Assembly: GCF_000813145.1 (NCBI RefSeq)
Contig: NZ_BAZF01000007.1
Coordinates: 1-64,000 of the forward strand
Reading direction: 5' to 3'
DNA length: 64,000 nt
Source of the DNA: Geobacter sp. OR-1
Lineage (GTDB): Bacteria; Desulfobacterota; Desulfuromonadia; Geobacterales; DSM-12255
The notes below the pieces were generated by a model. It worked only from the letters and a program-made list of their open reading frames with translations, was not told the DNA's origin and searched no databases. A program made the position numbers and the translations under genes. Shown here one piece after another: positions 35,880 through 44,788 of this stretch. Positions within the stretch are counted from its first letter, which is position 1, and every line of letters begins with the position of its first letter.

Positions 35880-37867
35880 TCAGGCAGAAGGAGTGAATTT
35901 TACCCATACCTGATCCCTCGGCCCTATCCTCTGGCCCGGCAGCGGACTCTGCTCCACGGCCCGGCCGCTTCCGATAAGACGCACATTTAAGCTTCGTTTT
36001 TGCATGCCCCGCATAACATCGCGCATGCTCTTGCCCCGGAAATCCGGCATCAGCAGCCCCTGGCCGGAATCGACGATCTCCCCTTCCGCAGCATTGTCGT
36101 TAGCAGCAACAGCAGCCGGTATCGTGCTTTTCCTGGCGATTTCCGGTTCCGTGCCCCGGCTTTTTTTCAGCTTGGCATCAGGGGTAATTTTAAGGTAACA
36201 GAGCGCCTGCTGTGCTATGGCGCCGAATGCCGGAGCAGCGACCACACCGCCGTAAGGACTGGTTTTGGGTTCGTCGATGACAATCAGGATGGTTAGTTTC
36301 GGGTTGTCAGCGGGCACGAAGCCGACAAAGGAGGCGGTCCGCTTGTCAACCGAGTAGCCGCGGGTAACCGGGTCCACCTTCTGGGCCGTACCTGTTTTGC
36401 CGGCCACGCGATAACCATCGACAGCGGCATTGGTCCCTGTTCCGCCTTCGCCGGTGACTGACTCCATCATTGTGGCTATTGTCCTTGCGGTGCCAGGTGA
36501 TATCACCCGGTTCCGCGACTGGGGAGTTACCTGCTTCAGGACATTGCCGTCCGCATCGGTTATCTTTTCCACCAGATAAGGCTTCATCAGAACCCCGCCA
36601 TTGGCCACGGCCGAAACAGCCGATGCTATCTGCAGTGCCGATGCGGCAACACCCTGACCGAATGAGATATTGGCCAGGTCCACGGCAAACCACTGATTCC
36701 TGTCCCTGAGGTTGCCGCTGGTCTCCGCAGGGAGATCAATTCCATTTCGCTCCCCGAAACCAAACGATTTCAGGTAACGGTACAGACGTTCCGAGCCGAG
36801 CCGGCTTCCAATCTTTGCCGCGCCGATATTGCTCGAATACTTGAGGATGTCGGCAACCGAGATCCTGGCGTATTTGTGGGTGTCGTGAATGGTCCGGCCG
36901 CCGATTTCATAGGAACCCATCTCGCAGTCAAATGTGTCCCTTGGATTGACAATCCCCTCCTCGATAGCTGCAGCAAGCAGAAAGACCTTGAATGTGGACC
37001 CGGGCTCGAAACTGTCCGCAATCGCCCGGTTCCGCAGTGCGGAAGGAGAATACTTCTGATGTACGTTCGGGTTGAACCCCGGATAGTTCGCCATAGCCAG
37101 TATCCTGCCGCTGTGCGGCTCCATCACGAGAGCAGTGCCCGCTTTTGCCTGACTTTCGGCAACTGCCTTGGCAAGTTCTTTTTCAGCCATATACTGGATA
37201 TTCTTGTCCAGGGTCAAAGTAACATTATGTCCTTTGGATCCCCCTTGGACCACGGCATTTTTTAAGGCAACGTCCCTTCCGAGCGCATCTCGTTCCGTGA
37301 TCATGTAGCCGGTGCTGCCCAGAATGGTCGAATTGTATTTCCGCTCAATTCCTTCCAGCCCCTCGGGATCAAGGCCGGTAAAACCGATGACGCTCGCCGC
37401 CATTTCCAGGTTTGGATAAAATCTCTTGCTCTCCTTTACAAAGCCGACTCCATCCAGTTCAAGTTCCTTTATCCGGGCCACAAGTTCCGGTGCAAGCTGC
37501 CGCTGAATCCAGACAAATCCTTTGCTCCCGGTCAGTTTCTGCTGCAACTGGGGCTGTGGCAACCCCAGTAGCGGAGCAAGCTTAGCGGCAGTGCCCCGCG
37601 GATCTTCAATATTTCTCGGTTCGGCAAAGCATGATTCCATCTCAATGGAAACGGCCAGAGAGGCATTATTGGCATCAAAAATGGTGCCTCGTGCCGGTGT
37701 CAGCTGCACTGTTTTCTGATGCTGCCGCTCGGCCAGCTTTTCCAACTGCTCCCGCTTGATGACCTGAAGGTAGAAGGCCCTGGACGAAGTCGCCAGAAGT
37801 AAAAAGCAAAAAGGGCTCCGATAAGGCGGATTCTTGCCCTGGCCCATTTCTCTCTTCGATCTCTCAC
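35880..37867 (-). CDS. ftsI: Septal transpeptidase FtsI (PBP3) with PASTA domain, apparent frameshift near the start
   Basis: A transpeptidase that crosslinks septal peptidoglycan. The catalytic motifs are present: S-x-x-K in EPGSTFKVF, SSN in KYSSNIGAAK, and KTG in VAGKTGTAQK. One C-terminal PASTA domain begins near LMPDFRGKSMRDVM. The expected start is GTG 37867, which overlaps the ftsL stop (GTGA) and encodes VRDRREKWARARIRLIGALF. That frame breaks within two T5 tracts (plus 37801-37812). One added base joins it to LLLATSSRAFYLQV and restores the single transmembrane anchor, giving about 662 aa. As written, only internal starts such as ATG 37850 are usable and the anchor is damaged. As the gene is essential, a sequence error is likely. 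Confidence 0.9.
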
Positions 37868-38202
37868 CGCACCTGTACCACCTGTTGATTTGTCGGCAAC
37901 GACAGCCCGAGCTCACTGCGCGCAACCGATTCGATCCGTGCCGGTGTCTTCAAAGAGGCAACTTCCAGCTTGAGCTTGCTCTGCTCCTGCTGCATTTCCT
38001 TGAGCTGCTTCCTGCTTTCTCCAAGCTGCAGACTGAGGTCAACCACCTTCACCCGCGACCAGACATGGAATATCGATACAGTTGTGAGAAGCGCCAGGAT
38101 CACGAGCAATGCCGGCAGATATTCTTCGCGTTTCCCGTCAAATATCGCTTCCAATCGTCTGGGAGCTATTACTCTGCCGTATGCGGTCTTTGCATTTGAC
38201 AT
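37864..38202 (-). CDS. ftsL: Cell division protein FtsL
   Basis: A 112-aa bitopic membrane protein of the FtsQLB complex. A basic cytosolic tail is followed by a transmembrane helix at about residues 28-48 (LPALLVILALLTTVSIF). A coiled coil then runs through SLQLGESRKQLKEMQQEQSKLKLEVASLK. The start at 38202 is preferred because GGTGA lies 5 nt before it. An upstream ATG at 38226 has a badly spaced site. The stop overlaps the ftsI GTG. Confidence 0.85.
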   Translation of the reverse strand: MSNAKTAYGRVIAPRRLEAIFDGKREEYLPALLVILALLTTVSIFHVWSRVKVVDLSLQLGESRKQLKEMQQEQSKLKLEVASLKTPARIESVARSELGLSLPTNQQVVQVR

Positions 38203-38219
38203 GTCAGTCACCGTCTCTT

Positions 38220-39155
38220 TCAGCATTTCTCCGCAGCCCGAAGCTTTGCGCTACGTGACCGCGGGTTGGAGGCAATCTCGCCATCCGAGGCCATGACAGG
38301 CCTGCCGGTAAGAACCTTCAGAACCGGCTTGCCGCCACAAGCGCAAACAGGGAGCCCTTTCGGACAGCGGCAACCGGTAGCCTTGTCCCGGAAAAACTGT
38401 TTGACGATCCGGTCTTCAAGCGAATGAAAGGAGATAACAACAATCCTTCCGCCGCTTCGAAGGAGTGGAACCGTATCATGCAGGCATTTTTGCAGGCTGT
38501 TGAGTTCATCGTTCACCGCGATCCTTATCGCCTGAAAGGTCCTGGTTGCCGGATGAATCCGGTCTTCCCACGCCTTTCGCGGTATGGCTCTGCTCACAAT
38601 TCCGGCAAGTTGCCCGGTAGTTTCCAGTGGCGCTTCGAGCCTGGCAGCGACAATCCTGCGGGCAATCTGCCGCGCCCATCGCTCTTCCCCGTACTCCCGG
38701 ATGATCTGCGCCAACTCCGCTTCCGGAGCCTGGTTGACAAGCTCCGCGGCCGTGATCGCCCCGGAACGGTCCATTCGCATGTCGAGGGCCGCATCCTGCT
38801 GAAAACTGAACCCCCGCTCGGCACTGTCAAGCTGGTGCGATGACACCCCCAGGTCGAGCAGCAATCCGTCAATGGCTTCTATACCCAGTTCGGCCATTAC
38901 CGCTGCTATTTCCGCCGCATTCCGCCTGACCAGCAGGGCGCGGTCGCCAAATATTGCCAAGGAGCCTTTTGCTGCGGCCAACGCCTCGTCATCCCGGTCA
39001 AACCCTATCAATCGCCCCGACGGAGCAGATGATGCCAGTATCAGGCCCGAGTGACCGCCACCGCCGAGGGTCCCGTCGACATAGATGCCTCCAGAATGAG
39101 GCGCCAGGTACCTGATCACCTCGTCCGGCATAACCGAAAGATGCCGGAATTCCAT
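38220..39155 (-). CDS. rsmH: 16S rRNA (cytosine-1402-N4)-methyltransferase RsmH
   Basis: A 311-aa SAM-dependent methyltransferase (MraW) that modifies C1402 of 16S rRNA in the ribosomal P site. Landmarks are [25 protein letters not shown] for SAM binding, [15 protein letters not shown], and [14 protein letters not shown]. The C-terminal [14 protein letters not shown] is typical. It follows mraZ by 3 bp. Confidence 0.97.
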   Translation of the reverse strand: MEFRHLSVMPDEVIRYLAPHSGGIYVDGTLGGGGHSGLILASSAPSGRLIGFDRDDEALAAAKGSLAIFGDRALLVRRNAAEIAAVMAELGIEAIDGLLLDLGVSSHQLDSAERGFSFQQDAALDMRMDRSGAITAAELVNQAPEAELAQIIREYGEERWARQIARRIVAARLEAPLETTGQLAGIVSRAIPRKAWEDRIHPATRTFQAIRIAVNDELNSLQKCLHDTVPLLRSGGRIVVISFHSLEDRIVKQFFRDKATGCRCPKGLPVCACGGKPVLKVLTGRPVMASDGEIASNPRSRSAKLRAAEKC

Positions 39156-39158
39156 AAC

Positions 39159-39641
39159 CTATATCCCCAATGAAGCAAGCTCTTCCGAGTCGAGAGGAAG
39201 GGCCTTTTCATCCTGTTCGCTTACCCTGATATAGGTATCGCGGCTCCAGACATCAAAGCGGTTTCCCATGCCGACAAAAATTATGTCGCGGTCCAACCCG
39301 GCATGTTCGCGCAGCGCGGGCGGAATCAGCACCCGCCCGAGCTTGTCGGTGACATATTCATCCGCTGCGCCGAGATAACGGCGCTTGATGCTGTTCAACT
39401 GCGCCAACGGGAAACCACCCTCATTGGCATTTATTTTTCTTTCAATCTCACGCCATTCGGCAATCGGATATACGGAGAGCCCCCTGCCGAGCTGACCCCC
39501 GCCAAAATCCACCGGGGTGGCCTTTGTAATTACGAACCGCTCATCGCCGTGAGACGCCACCAGTATCTCCCTGAATTTTGCCGGGATACTGGTACGGCCC
39601 TTGACATCGATTGTACTTGGCCATTCGCGGGCAAATGACAT
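39159..39641 (-). CDS. mraZ: Transcriptional regulator MraZ
   Basis: A 160-aa DNA-binding protein with two AbrB-like (SpoVT) half domains that assemble into a ring and repress the dcw promoter. Each half has the family D-x-K-G-R pattern: [17 protein letters not shown] near the start and [17 protein letters not shown] in the middle. The start at 39641 follows GGAAGGTGTT. Four GTGG boxes at 10-bp steps lie directly upstream, so autoregulation is expected. Confidence 0.95.
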   Translation of the reverse strand: MSFAREWPSTIDVKGRTSIPAKFREILVASHGDERFVITKATPVDFGGGQLGRGLSVYPIAEWREIERKINANEGGFPLAQLNSIKRRYLGAADEYVTDKLGRVLIPPALREHAGLDRDIIFVGMGNRFDVWSRDTYIRVSEQDEKALPLDSEELASLGI

Positions 39642-39649
39642 AACACCTT

Positions 39650-39684
39650 CCCAACTATTGCCACAATTTTCCACTAATTACCAC
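39650..39684 (-). promoter_or_regulatory. MraZ operator: four GTGG-type boxes at 10-bp steps
   Basis: On the minus strand GTGGT (39684), GTGGA (39674), GTGGC (39664) and TTGGG (39654) recur exactly every 10 bp between the start point and the mraZ ATG. This is the arrangement known for MraZ binding sites. Confidence 0.8.
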
Positions 39685-39694
39685 CAGTGGAAAA

Positions 39695-39723
39695 ACTATA
39701 CAAGCCGACCCCTGGGTTGTCAA
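39695..39723 (-). promoter_or_regulatory. Sigma-70 promoter of the dcw cluster
   Basis: TTGACA (39723-39718), 17 bp, TATAGT (39700-39695) on the minus strand. The start point falls just before the MraZ boxes. Confidence 0.85.
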
Positions 39724-39876
39724 GGCAAAATCATACAGGCCAGACATGTTTTTTCTATTTACAAATCAAGATGTTACGCGGAGCAAGCGAGAGACTGGCG
39801 GGAACATTTGAATGGATGAGGAAAAATATTGCCGATGGCGTTGCAATCAGGCCAAAACAGGGTAAAGGCCGACAGC

Positions 39877-40236
39877 TCACCCCTTCTTCTTGTGCTCGGA
39901 AAGAAACACGACTTTTTGCGATGCCGATGCTGACGGCTGGGTTTCCGTGGCAGCAGGCTTTGGCTCTTCTGCTGAAGGGTGGCCTTGCGGCCGGGTGCGA
40001 ACAGGCGGTGCCACCACTTTCTCGATCATCATGGGAGTCCCCCCCATAGTGAAAGGGGCGCCATCAACCTGGGAATCGTCCAGAATCCATGTGTAAACCT
40101 GGAGGGGCACCGTCAATACCAGCAATGAAACCTGCCACCACCCCGGTTTGACATCCGGAGAGATATCTTCGATCCGGGCAAAGAAGCCGGGACGATTATC
40201 GACATGAACCAATACAAGATCGTTTATCGTTGCCAT
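39877..40236 (-). CDS. Hypothetical protein, 119 aa
   Basis: A small protein with a compact beta-rich N-terminal 70 residues (MATINDLVLVHVDNRPGFFARIEDI, then KPGWWQVSLLVLTVPLQVYTWILDD) and a disordered Pro/Ala/Glu/Ser-rich tail ending in Lys residues. The fold suggested is an SH3-like barrel, by pattern only. GGAGTGGTA precedes the ATG at 40236. The gene overlaps the end of the Cys-rich gene by 41 nt. No known function. Confidence 0.65.
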   Translation of the reverse strand: MATINDLVLVHVDNRPGFFARIEDISPDVKPGWWQVSLLVLTVPLQVYTWILDDSQVDGAPFTMGGTPMMIEKVVAPPVRTRPQGHPSAEEPKPAATETQPSASASQKVVFLSEHKKKG

Positions 40237-40777
40237 TACCACTCCAGAGGATGCCTGCAGAGCGTCCTGCCTTAAAACGGCTGCCATTGTTCAGGATACC
40301 GTAAACAAAACGGTTTGCAAACAGTGCCTCGATCTTTTGATACAGCGCCAGCAGATCGGCAGAGAGAGCGGCGAATCGATCCCTGGTCAGGGAATCCATG
40401 CCGACATCCACCCGGTCGCAGATAAAAGTCACACAGTTGTACGGCCGGTATTCCGGCGCCATCAGGCAACCGGCAGCCCCCAGAAATGGGCAGCTAGCGT
40501 TATCGAATCGCGGCGAAAAGAGCATCTCTCCCGTAACCAGGTATGCCAGGAGATCGACAGCAGTGAAGTGATAGCAGCCGGTGCGGCAACATTCGCCACC
40601 GCAGCGCATGCAGATCTCGCCACCGTTCAAGCCGTCGAATATGGCTGTTAACTCCTGCTTTGTCCGCATTACGTCACGGATTATCCGGGCAATCGATTCT
40701 GATAAAGCAGGGTCCAGCGCTCGGAACTCCGTTGTCGCAACATCGACTGCAATGCCCCAGGTATCCGGATTCGCCAC
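40196..40777 (-). CDS. Cys-rich YkgJ-like metal-cluster protein
   Basis: A 193-aa protein with the CxxC-x2-CC cluster CMRCGGECCRTGCYHF near residue 57, then CPFLGAAGCLMAPEYRPYNCVTFIC near 95-120. This resembles the YkgJ-type zinc/iron-chelating family, whose role is unclear. The last 25 residues, after NNGSRF, look unlike the rest and overlap the next gene by 41 nt. One added T in the TTTT before AAG would give a stop directly after SRF and remove the overlap, so a one-base error is possible. Confidence 0.72.
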   Translation of the reverse strand: MANPDTWGIAVDVATTEFRALDPALSESIARIIRDVMRTKQELTAIFDGLNGGEICMRCGGECCRTGCYHFTAVDLLAYLVTGEMLFSPRFDNASCPFLGAAGCLMAPEYRPYNCVTFICDRVDVGMDSLTRDRFAALSADLLALYQKIEALFANRFVYGILNNGSRFKAGRSAGILWSGNGNDKRSCIGSCR

Positions 40778-40839
40778 GTTTCACCCTCAAACAAAACCGG
40801 CCGGTGACTGGTTAAAGACGCCGACCGGTAAAAATATTT

Positions 40840-41208
40840 GGCCGAAGCAGGCCGTAAGCCGGGTTTTGTTCCGCCCTGCGGTTACCCGCAAGACAGCGAT
40901 GACCATTCATCTAGGATCGTTGTTGCCGACGACCTCAAGCAGCCAACCCGGAAGCTCGGGCGGGCCACCCTCTGCGCTTCCCTATTTGGCCTTGCTCCTG
41001 GTGGGGTTTACCTGGCATCCGGCGTCACCGCCGAATCCGGTGAGCTCTTACCTCACCCTTTCACCCTTACCCGCCGAAACGGGCGGACTTCTCTCTGTGG
41101 CACTTTCCCTGGGGTCACCCCCGCTGGACGTTATCCAGCACCACGCCCTATGGAGCCCGGACTTTCCTCCCCCTCTAAAAGGCGGCGGTCATCTGTTCTG
41201 CTTCGACC
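40840..41208 (-). ncRNA. rnpB: RNase P RNA (type A)
   Basis: The RNA subunit of ribonuclease P, which trims the 5' ends of tRNA precursors. The minus strand has the universal core GAGGAAAGTCCGGGCTCCAT (near 41150-41175), the ACAGAGAGAAGTCCGCC and AGGGTGAAAGGGTGAGGTAA segments, GGAGCAAGGCCAAATAGG, and the 3' block AGATGAATGGTCATCG with ACAAAACCCGGCTTAC. The ends are set by helix P1: GGTCGAAGCAG at the 5' end pairs with CTGCTTCGGCC at the 3' end. The length of about 369 nt is normal. End positions are accurate to a few bases. Confidence 0.95.
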
Positions 41209-41274
41209 AAAAGCGAACGGCCGCTGTCAAGAGTCCTGCTGCCATTGCAGCAGAATCTCTCCAAGGCCGTAAAT

Positions 41275-42000
41275 TCACTTATTATTAACCTGAGGCTGCT
41301 GCCGAAAAACTACCATCCTCTGGCAATGCGGACAGGTAATCAGTTCATCGCCCCGGAAAAGGGTATTGTAAAGCTGAGGGGGCAGATTGATGTTGCATCC
41401 GAGACAACTGCCGTCACGTGCCTCTACCACAGCGAGCCCCCGGCGCATTTCACGAAGCCTTCCGTATCGCTTCACCACAGACTGCGGCAGGACATTGATT
41501 TTCTCCTCGCGTGCCGACTGATCCGCGGCAATGCTGCTCTCTAGCTCGTCCACTTTTTGCTGAACCTCGGATTTCTGCGCCCCGATGTTCTTCTCCAGCG
41601 CCTCCAGCTTACTCCGGCTCTCGGCAATTGCCACCTTAAGCTCGTCTGACTGGGTAATCTTTTGCAACAGCTGCTCCTCAAGCTCGGTCCTCATCTTGCG
41701 AGCAGCAGTAATCTCTTTTGACACCGCAAGATACTCCTTCTGGGTCTTGATCTCCTTTAGGCGAGCCTCGGAGCGGGTAATATTCTCCGCTTCAGCAGCC
41801 AATGTCGCCTCCAGCTGCACCTTGTCGGCCTCCAGAGCCGCAAGTACCTCATCTTTGGCAAGCATCTCCTGGTGTGCCTCGGCCACCTTCTGATCAAGGG
41901 CATCTATTTCCGTCAATAACGAATTTCTTGCCCCAGCGATCCCGTCGAGCTTGAGATCGATCTCTTGTAGCTCGTAAAGCGTCTCCAAATTCTTCTTCAC
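41275..42000 (-). CDS. Zinc-ribbon/coiled-coil protein (C4-type, CT398-like)
   Basis: A 241-aa cytosolic protein: a long coiled coil (about residues 5-180, rich in Glu, Lys and Leu) ending in a four-Cys zinc ribbon, CLGCNINLPPQ with CPHCQRMVVF. The family is widespread and of unknown biochemical role, possibly in nucleic-acid or secretion-related complexes. In many bacteria it is encoded beside the Nif3-like gene, as here. The GTG at 42000 is chosen because AAAGGGG lies upstream and the family starts there (KKNLETLYELQEID). Confidence 0.82.
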   Translation of the reverse strand: MKKNLETLYELQEIDLKLDGIAGARNSLLTEIDALDQKVAEAHQEMLAKDEVLAALEADKVQLEATLAAEAENITRSEARLKEIKTQKEYLAVSKEITAARKMRTELEEQLLQKITQSDELKVAIAESRSKLEALEKNIGAQKSEVQQKVDELESSIAADQSAREEKINVLPQSVVKRYGRLREMRRGLAVVEARDGSCLGCNINLPPQLYNTLFRGDELITCPHCQRMVVFRQQPQVNNK

Positions 42001-42057
42001 CGCCTGCACCCCTTTCAGCCTGTTGGAATATGGCAACCGGAACCCCGGCATTACTCG

Positions 42058-43176
42058 CTAAACATACAAAAACGGCTCTTTTTCACCGTCGAAGGCAATC
42101 AGGTCAACCTTGAAACCGAGTAAAGGGAGCTCCCGTTCAAGGCGTCCCGCCAGGCCTGAGATCATCAGCCGCTCCGATGCAAAATGACCGGCATCAACCA
42201 GCGCAATGCCAAGCGCCTCGGCTTCGCGCGCCTCATGATACTTGACATCGCCGGTAACAAGGACGTCGGCACCCCGAAATCGAGCCTCATTCAGGAGAGA
42301 CACGCCGCTGCCACCGCAGACCGCAACCCTCTTGATCTTTCGCTTCCCGTCCCCGACACAGCGTACTGCCGGGGTCTCCAAACACTCTTTTACATGCCGG
42401 GCGAACTCAAACAGCGTAGTCTGTTCGTCCACCTCGCCAATCCGGCCCAAGCCGAAACGATTGCCCCGGTTCCGGAGACAGTAGATGTCATAGGCAGGCT
42501 CTTCATAAGGATGAACCTTTTTCATGGCAGTTACGGCAGCATCGATTTCGTCGGCACAGATGACCAGTTCCACCCGTGCCTCTTCGACCGATTCACGAGT
42601 GCCTTCTTTGCCGATAAAAGGGTCCGCACCCGGAAGAGGCCTGAAGGTGCCGGTCCCATTCACTCGGAAAGTGCAGTCCGAATAGTTGCCGAGCTGGGAG
42701 CTGAAGCCGAAAAGGGCCTCAAGAACCGGCTCCTCATAGCCGACCGGCACAAAAACCCCAAGTTTGACAAGCTCGTCACTGCCGGTAACCCGTAGCGGAG
42801 CAGTGCAGGAAAGACCGAGCCGTTCCGCGAGGAGGTCGTTTACCCCCTCTGCGGCAACATCGTAATTCGTGTGCAGGGCAACAATTGCGAGCCCGGCCTC
42901 AATTGAGCGGAAGACAATGGCGCCATCCGGATCCTGACGGCTAACCCTTTTCAAAGGTTTAAACAGCAACGGGTGATGTGTAAGCAGCAACTGGCAGTTA
43001 TTGGCGATTGCCGCTTCCACCGAGTCACGACCCGCATCCAGCGCTATCATGATCCGCTCTACCGGCAAAGCGGTGTCGCCGACCTGCAATCCTGGATTAT
43101 CCCACCCTTCCGCGAACCGCAGGGGAGCTATTTTATTAATGATTCCGACAATATCGGAGACTCGAGGCAATTTCAT
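42058..43176 (-). CDS. Nif3-like dinuclear metal centre protein (YbgI/GTP cyclohydrolase I type 2 family)
   Basis: A 372-aa member of the Nif3 family, a ring-shaped hexamer with a two-metal site and debated function. Metal ligands are seen in LLTHHPLLFKP and LHTNYDVA near the N-terminus and in DVKYHEAREAEALGIALVDAGHFASE near the C-terminus. Between them a roughly 110-residue insertion of CutA/PII-like form (KLGVFVPVGYEEPVLEALF to HPYEEPAYDIY) explains the length compared with the short E. coli form. The start at 43176 follows GTGGGGTC. A terminator hairpin lies just upstream. Confidence 0.9.
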   Translation of the reverse strand: MKLPRVSDIVGIINKIAPLRFAEGWDNPGLQVGDTALPVERIMIALDAGRDSVEAAIANNCQLLLTHHPLLFKPLKRVSRQDPDGAIVFRSIEAGLAIVALHTNYDVAAEGVNDLLAERLGLSCTAPLRVTGSDELVKLGVFVPVGYEEPVLEALFGFSSQLGNYSDCTFRVNGTGTFRPLPGADPFIGKEGTRESVEEARVELVICADEIDAAVTAMKKVHPYEEPAYDIYCLRNRGNRFGLGRIGEVDEQTTLFEFARHVKECLETPAVRCVGDGKRKIKRVAVCGGSGVSLLNEARFRGADVLVTGDVKYHEAREAEALGIALVDAGHFASERLMISGLAGRLERELPLLGFKVDLIAFDGEKEPFLYV

Positions 43177-43188
43177 GACCCCACAAAG

Positions 43189-43223
43189 AAAAAGAGTGCA
43201 ACCGGAAGGTGTGCACTCTTTTT
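43189..43223 (-). terminator. Intrinsic terminator after the tRNA
   Basis: A 12-bp stem (43189-43200 with 43212-43223) reads AAAAAGAGTGCA and TGCACTCTTTTT, followed by CTTTG on the minus strand. It ends the tRNA transcript 13 bp before the Nif3-like ATG. Confidence 0.85.
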
Positions 43224-43299
43224 CATCCCCAGACTTGCAGGCATTTGACAACTCTTGCGCTTTATGGGCTTCCCCTCTGCTTTCCGAGAGATTATTGGG

Positions 43300-43375
43300 T
43301 GGTGGGCCCACCAGGATTCGAACCTGGGACCGACCGGTTATGAGCCGGTAGCTCTACCAACTGAGCTATAGGCCC
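43300..43375 (-). tRNA. tRNA with CAU anticodon (Met, or Ile2 if modified)
   Basis: A 76-nt tRNA folds fully: acceptor GGGCCTA with TGGGCCC, D-arm GCTC/GAGC, anticodon arm ACCGG-CTCATAA-CCGGT, and T-arm CCAGG-TTCGAAT-CCTGG, with discriminator A and an encoded CCA. The anticodon is CAU. The elongator Met form is most likely. The lysidine-modified Ile2 form cannot be excluded, and the paired first base argues against initiator. It has its own promoter and terminator. Confidence 0.95.
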
Positions 43376-43390
43376 GCAAAGCGAAAGTAC

Positions 43391-43419
43391 ATAATAGGTG
43401 ACCCCGCCTGGGGTGTCAA
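43391..43419 (-). promoter_or_regulatory. Sigma-70 promoter of the tRNA
   Basis: TTGACA (43419-43414), a GC-rich 17-bp spacer, TATTAT (43396-43391) on the minus strand. The start point lies about 9 nt before the mature tRNA. Confidence 0.85.
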
Positions 43420-43447
43420 GCATTTTTCAATCCATTTACCGCGATGT

Positions 43448-44275
43448 TCAGGAAGTTGCGACGGCGATTTCGATCTTTTCCAAGCCCGCAAGGGCGCTGA
43501 GCGGGATAGAGATATGCGGCGCTCCTATCTGCGCTTCTCTGGGATTTATCCGCACCACCGTAGCTCCGTAATAACGCCCGAGCCTTTCGCTCGCAGCACG
43601 TATCGTGGGGATGGCAGTACCGGCCCCCATCTCCACGACAACCAGAGACAGCTCCCGATTGTCCGTAACGAATTCATCGAAATTCCGCTCCTGCATCCGG
43701 GTCCGGTCCGAAAGCCATGACATATCCCCGAACATCAGGATATTGGGACGCGCCACACCACCACAATGAAGGCATTTTGGGATATGACCGGCCCTCATGG
43801 TAGCGAAATCCACCGGTATGGTCTCATGGTTGTCCCAAATGGCTTGCGTACAAGGTTCAAGGCATTGCAGATGATGAATCGAGCCATGAACTTCCAGTAA
43901 CGCGTCATCGCTAAAACCGGCCTTCTGAAACTGGCCATCCACATTGGAAGTCACAACAAAACAGGCCATGCCGAACCGTTCGATCCAGTCGAGGAGTATC
44001 GAGAACCCGGCATGGGGCACGGTTTCACGATACAGGTTCATCCGATGGCCGTAAAATCCCCAGCCAAACGCCGGGTCCCGTTCGAAATGCCGCGGGTTCG
44101 CCGCATCGACAAAACTCAATCCGAGGCGTTCGTACATGGGATAGGCGTTCCAGAAGCCGCGGTCACCGCGGAAATCCGGAAGCCCCGAATCAACCCCCAT
44201 GCCTGCCCCGGCGGTTATGACCATTGCCCCGGCATTCCTGATTGCATCTGCTGCTCTCCTGATCGAACCTTCCAT
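43448..44275 (-). CDS. Sir2-family NAD-dependent protein deacylase
   Basis: A 275-aa sirtuin-type protein that would use NAD+ to remove acyl groups from lysine. The NAD site is TAGAGMGVDSGLPDFRGDRGFW near residue 21, TSNVDGQFQKAG stands in place of the usual TQNID, and the catalytic His is in LEVHGSIHHLQC. The zinc site has the pairs CLEPC and CLHC followed by RPNILMFGD. The ATG at 44275 sits right after AAGGAGGGGTG. The target protein is unknown. Confidence 0.88.
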   Translation of the reverse strand: MEGSIRRAADAIRNAGAMVITAGAGMGVDSGLPDFRGDRGFWNAYPMYERLGLSFVDAANPRHFERDPAFGWGFYGHRMNLYRETVPHAGFSILLDWIERFGMACFVVTSNVDGQFQKAGFSDDALLEVHGSIHHLQCLEPCTQAIWDNHETIPVDFATMRAGHIPKCLHCGGVARPNILMFGDMSWLSDRTRMQERNFDEFVTDNRELSLVVVEMGAGTAIPTIRAASERLGRYYGATVVRINPREAQIGAPHISIPLSALAGLEKIEIAVATS

Positions 44276-44285
44276 CACCCCTCCT

Positions 44286-44768
44286 TCAGACGGCGACCCT
44301 GACCAATACCGGCTCCAGAAGGCACTTTACGTCACCGGGGGCAACCCCGACCAGGTACCCGCGCTTTCCCCCGTTGATATAGATTACCGGCAGCTCCAGG
44401 ATTGTTTCCTCCATATAGACCGGCATCCGTTTCCTGGTTCCTAAGGGAGAGGTGCCGCCGACAAGGTATCCGGAATGCCTGTTTGCCGTTTCCGGGGAAC
44501 AGGGGGCAATCGTCTTGACCCCGATTGCCCGGGCAAGCTCCTTTGTCGAGACCTGGCAATCACCATGCATCAGCACCACCAAAGGATTCTTGTTCTCATC
44601 CTCCATGATCAGTGTCTTTATCACGCTATGCTCGCTGACGCCCAATTCTCTTGCCGAGACCGCGGTTCCCCCTTTTTCCTCATATGCATAATGATGGTCG
44701 GTAAACTTGATCCCTGCCTGTCTCAAGACACGGATTGCCGGAGTTACCGGCGACTTTTCCTTGGCCAT
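44286..44768 (-). CDS. ybaK: Cys-tRNA(Pro)/Cys-tRNA(Cys) deacylase YbaK
   Basis: A 160-aa editing-domain protein that hydrolyses mischarged Cys-tRNA(Pro). It carries the YbaK/EbsC pattern: TPAIRVLRQAGIKFTDHHYAYEE, VIKTLIMEDENKNPLVVLMHGDCQVS with the key Lys, and GYLVGGTSPLGTRKRMPVYM with the GGxSP loop. Length is typical. It lies 10 bp upstream of the sirtuin gene and 20 bp after the J-domain gene. Confidence 0.93.
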   Translation of the reverse strand: MAKEKSPVTPAIRVLRQAGIKFTDHHYAYEEKGGTAVSARELGVSEHSVIKTLIMEDENKNPLVVLMHGDCQVSTKELARAIGVKTIAPCSPETANRHSGYLVGGTSPLGTRKRMPVYMEETILELPVIYINGGKRGYLVGVAPGDVKCLLEPVLVRVAV

Positions 44769-44788
44769 TAATAAACCTCAAACTGTTA

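Noticed and set aside
41202-41230. TTGACA before rnpB as its promoter
   Set aside because: The matching -10 would lie inside the predicted RNA 5' end and is a poor match.
40581-41288. Plus-strand frame of 235 codons
   Set aside because: It lies across the RNase P RNA gene on the other strand. The sequence is explained by conserved rnpB helices.
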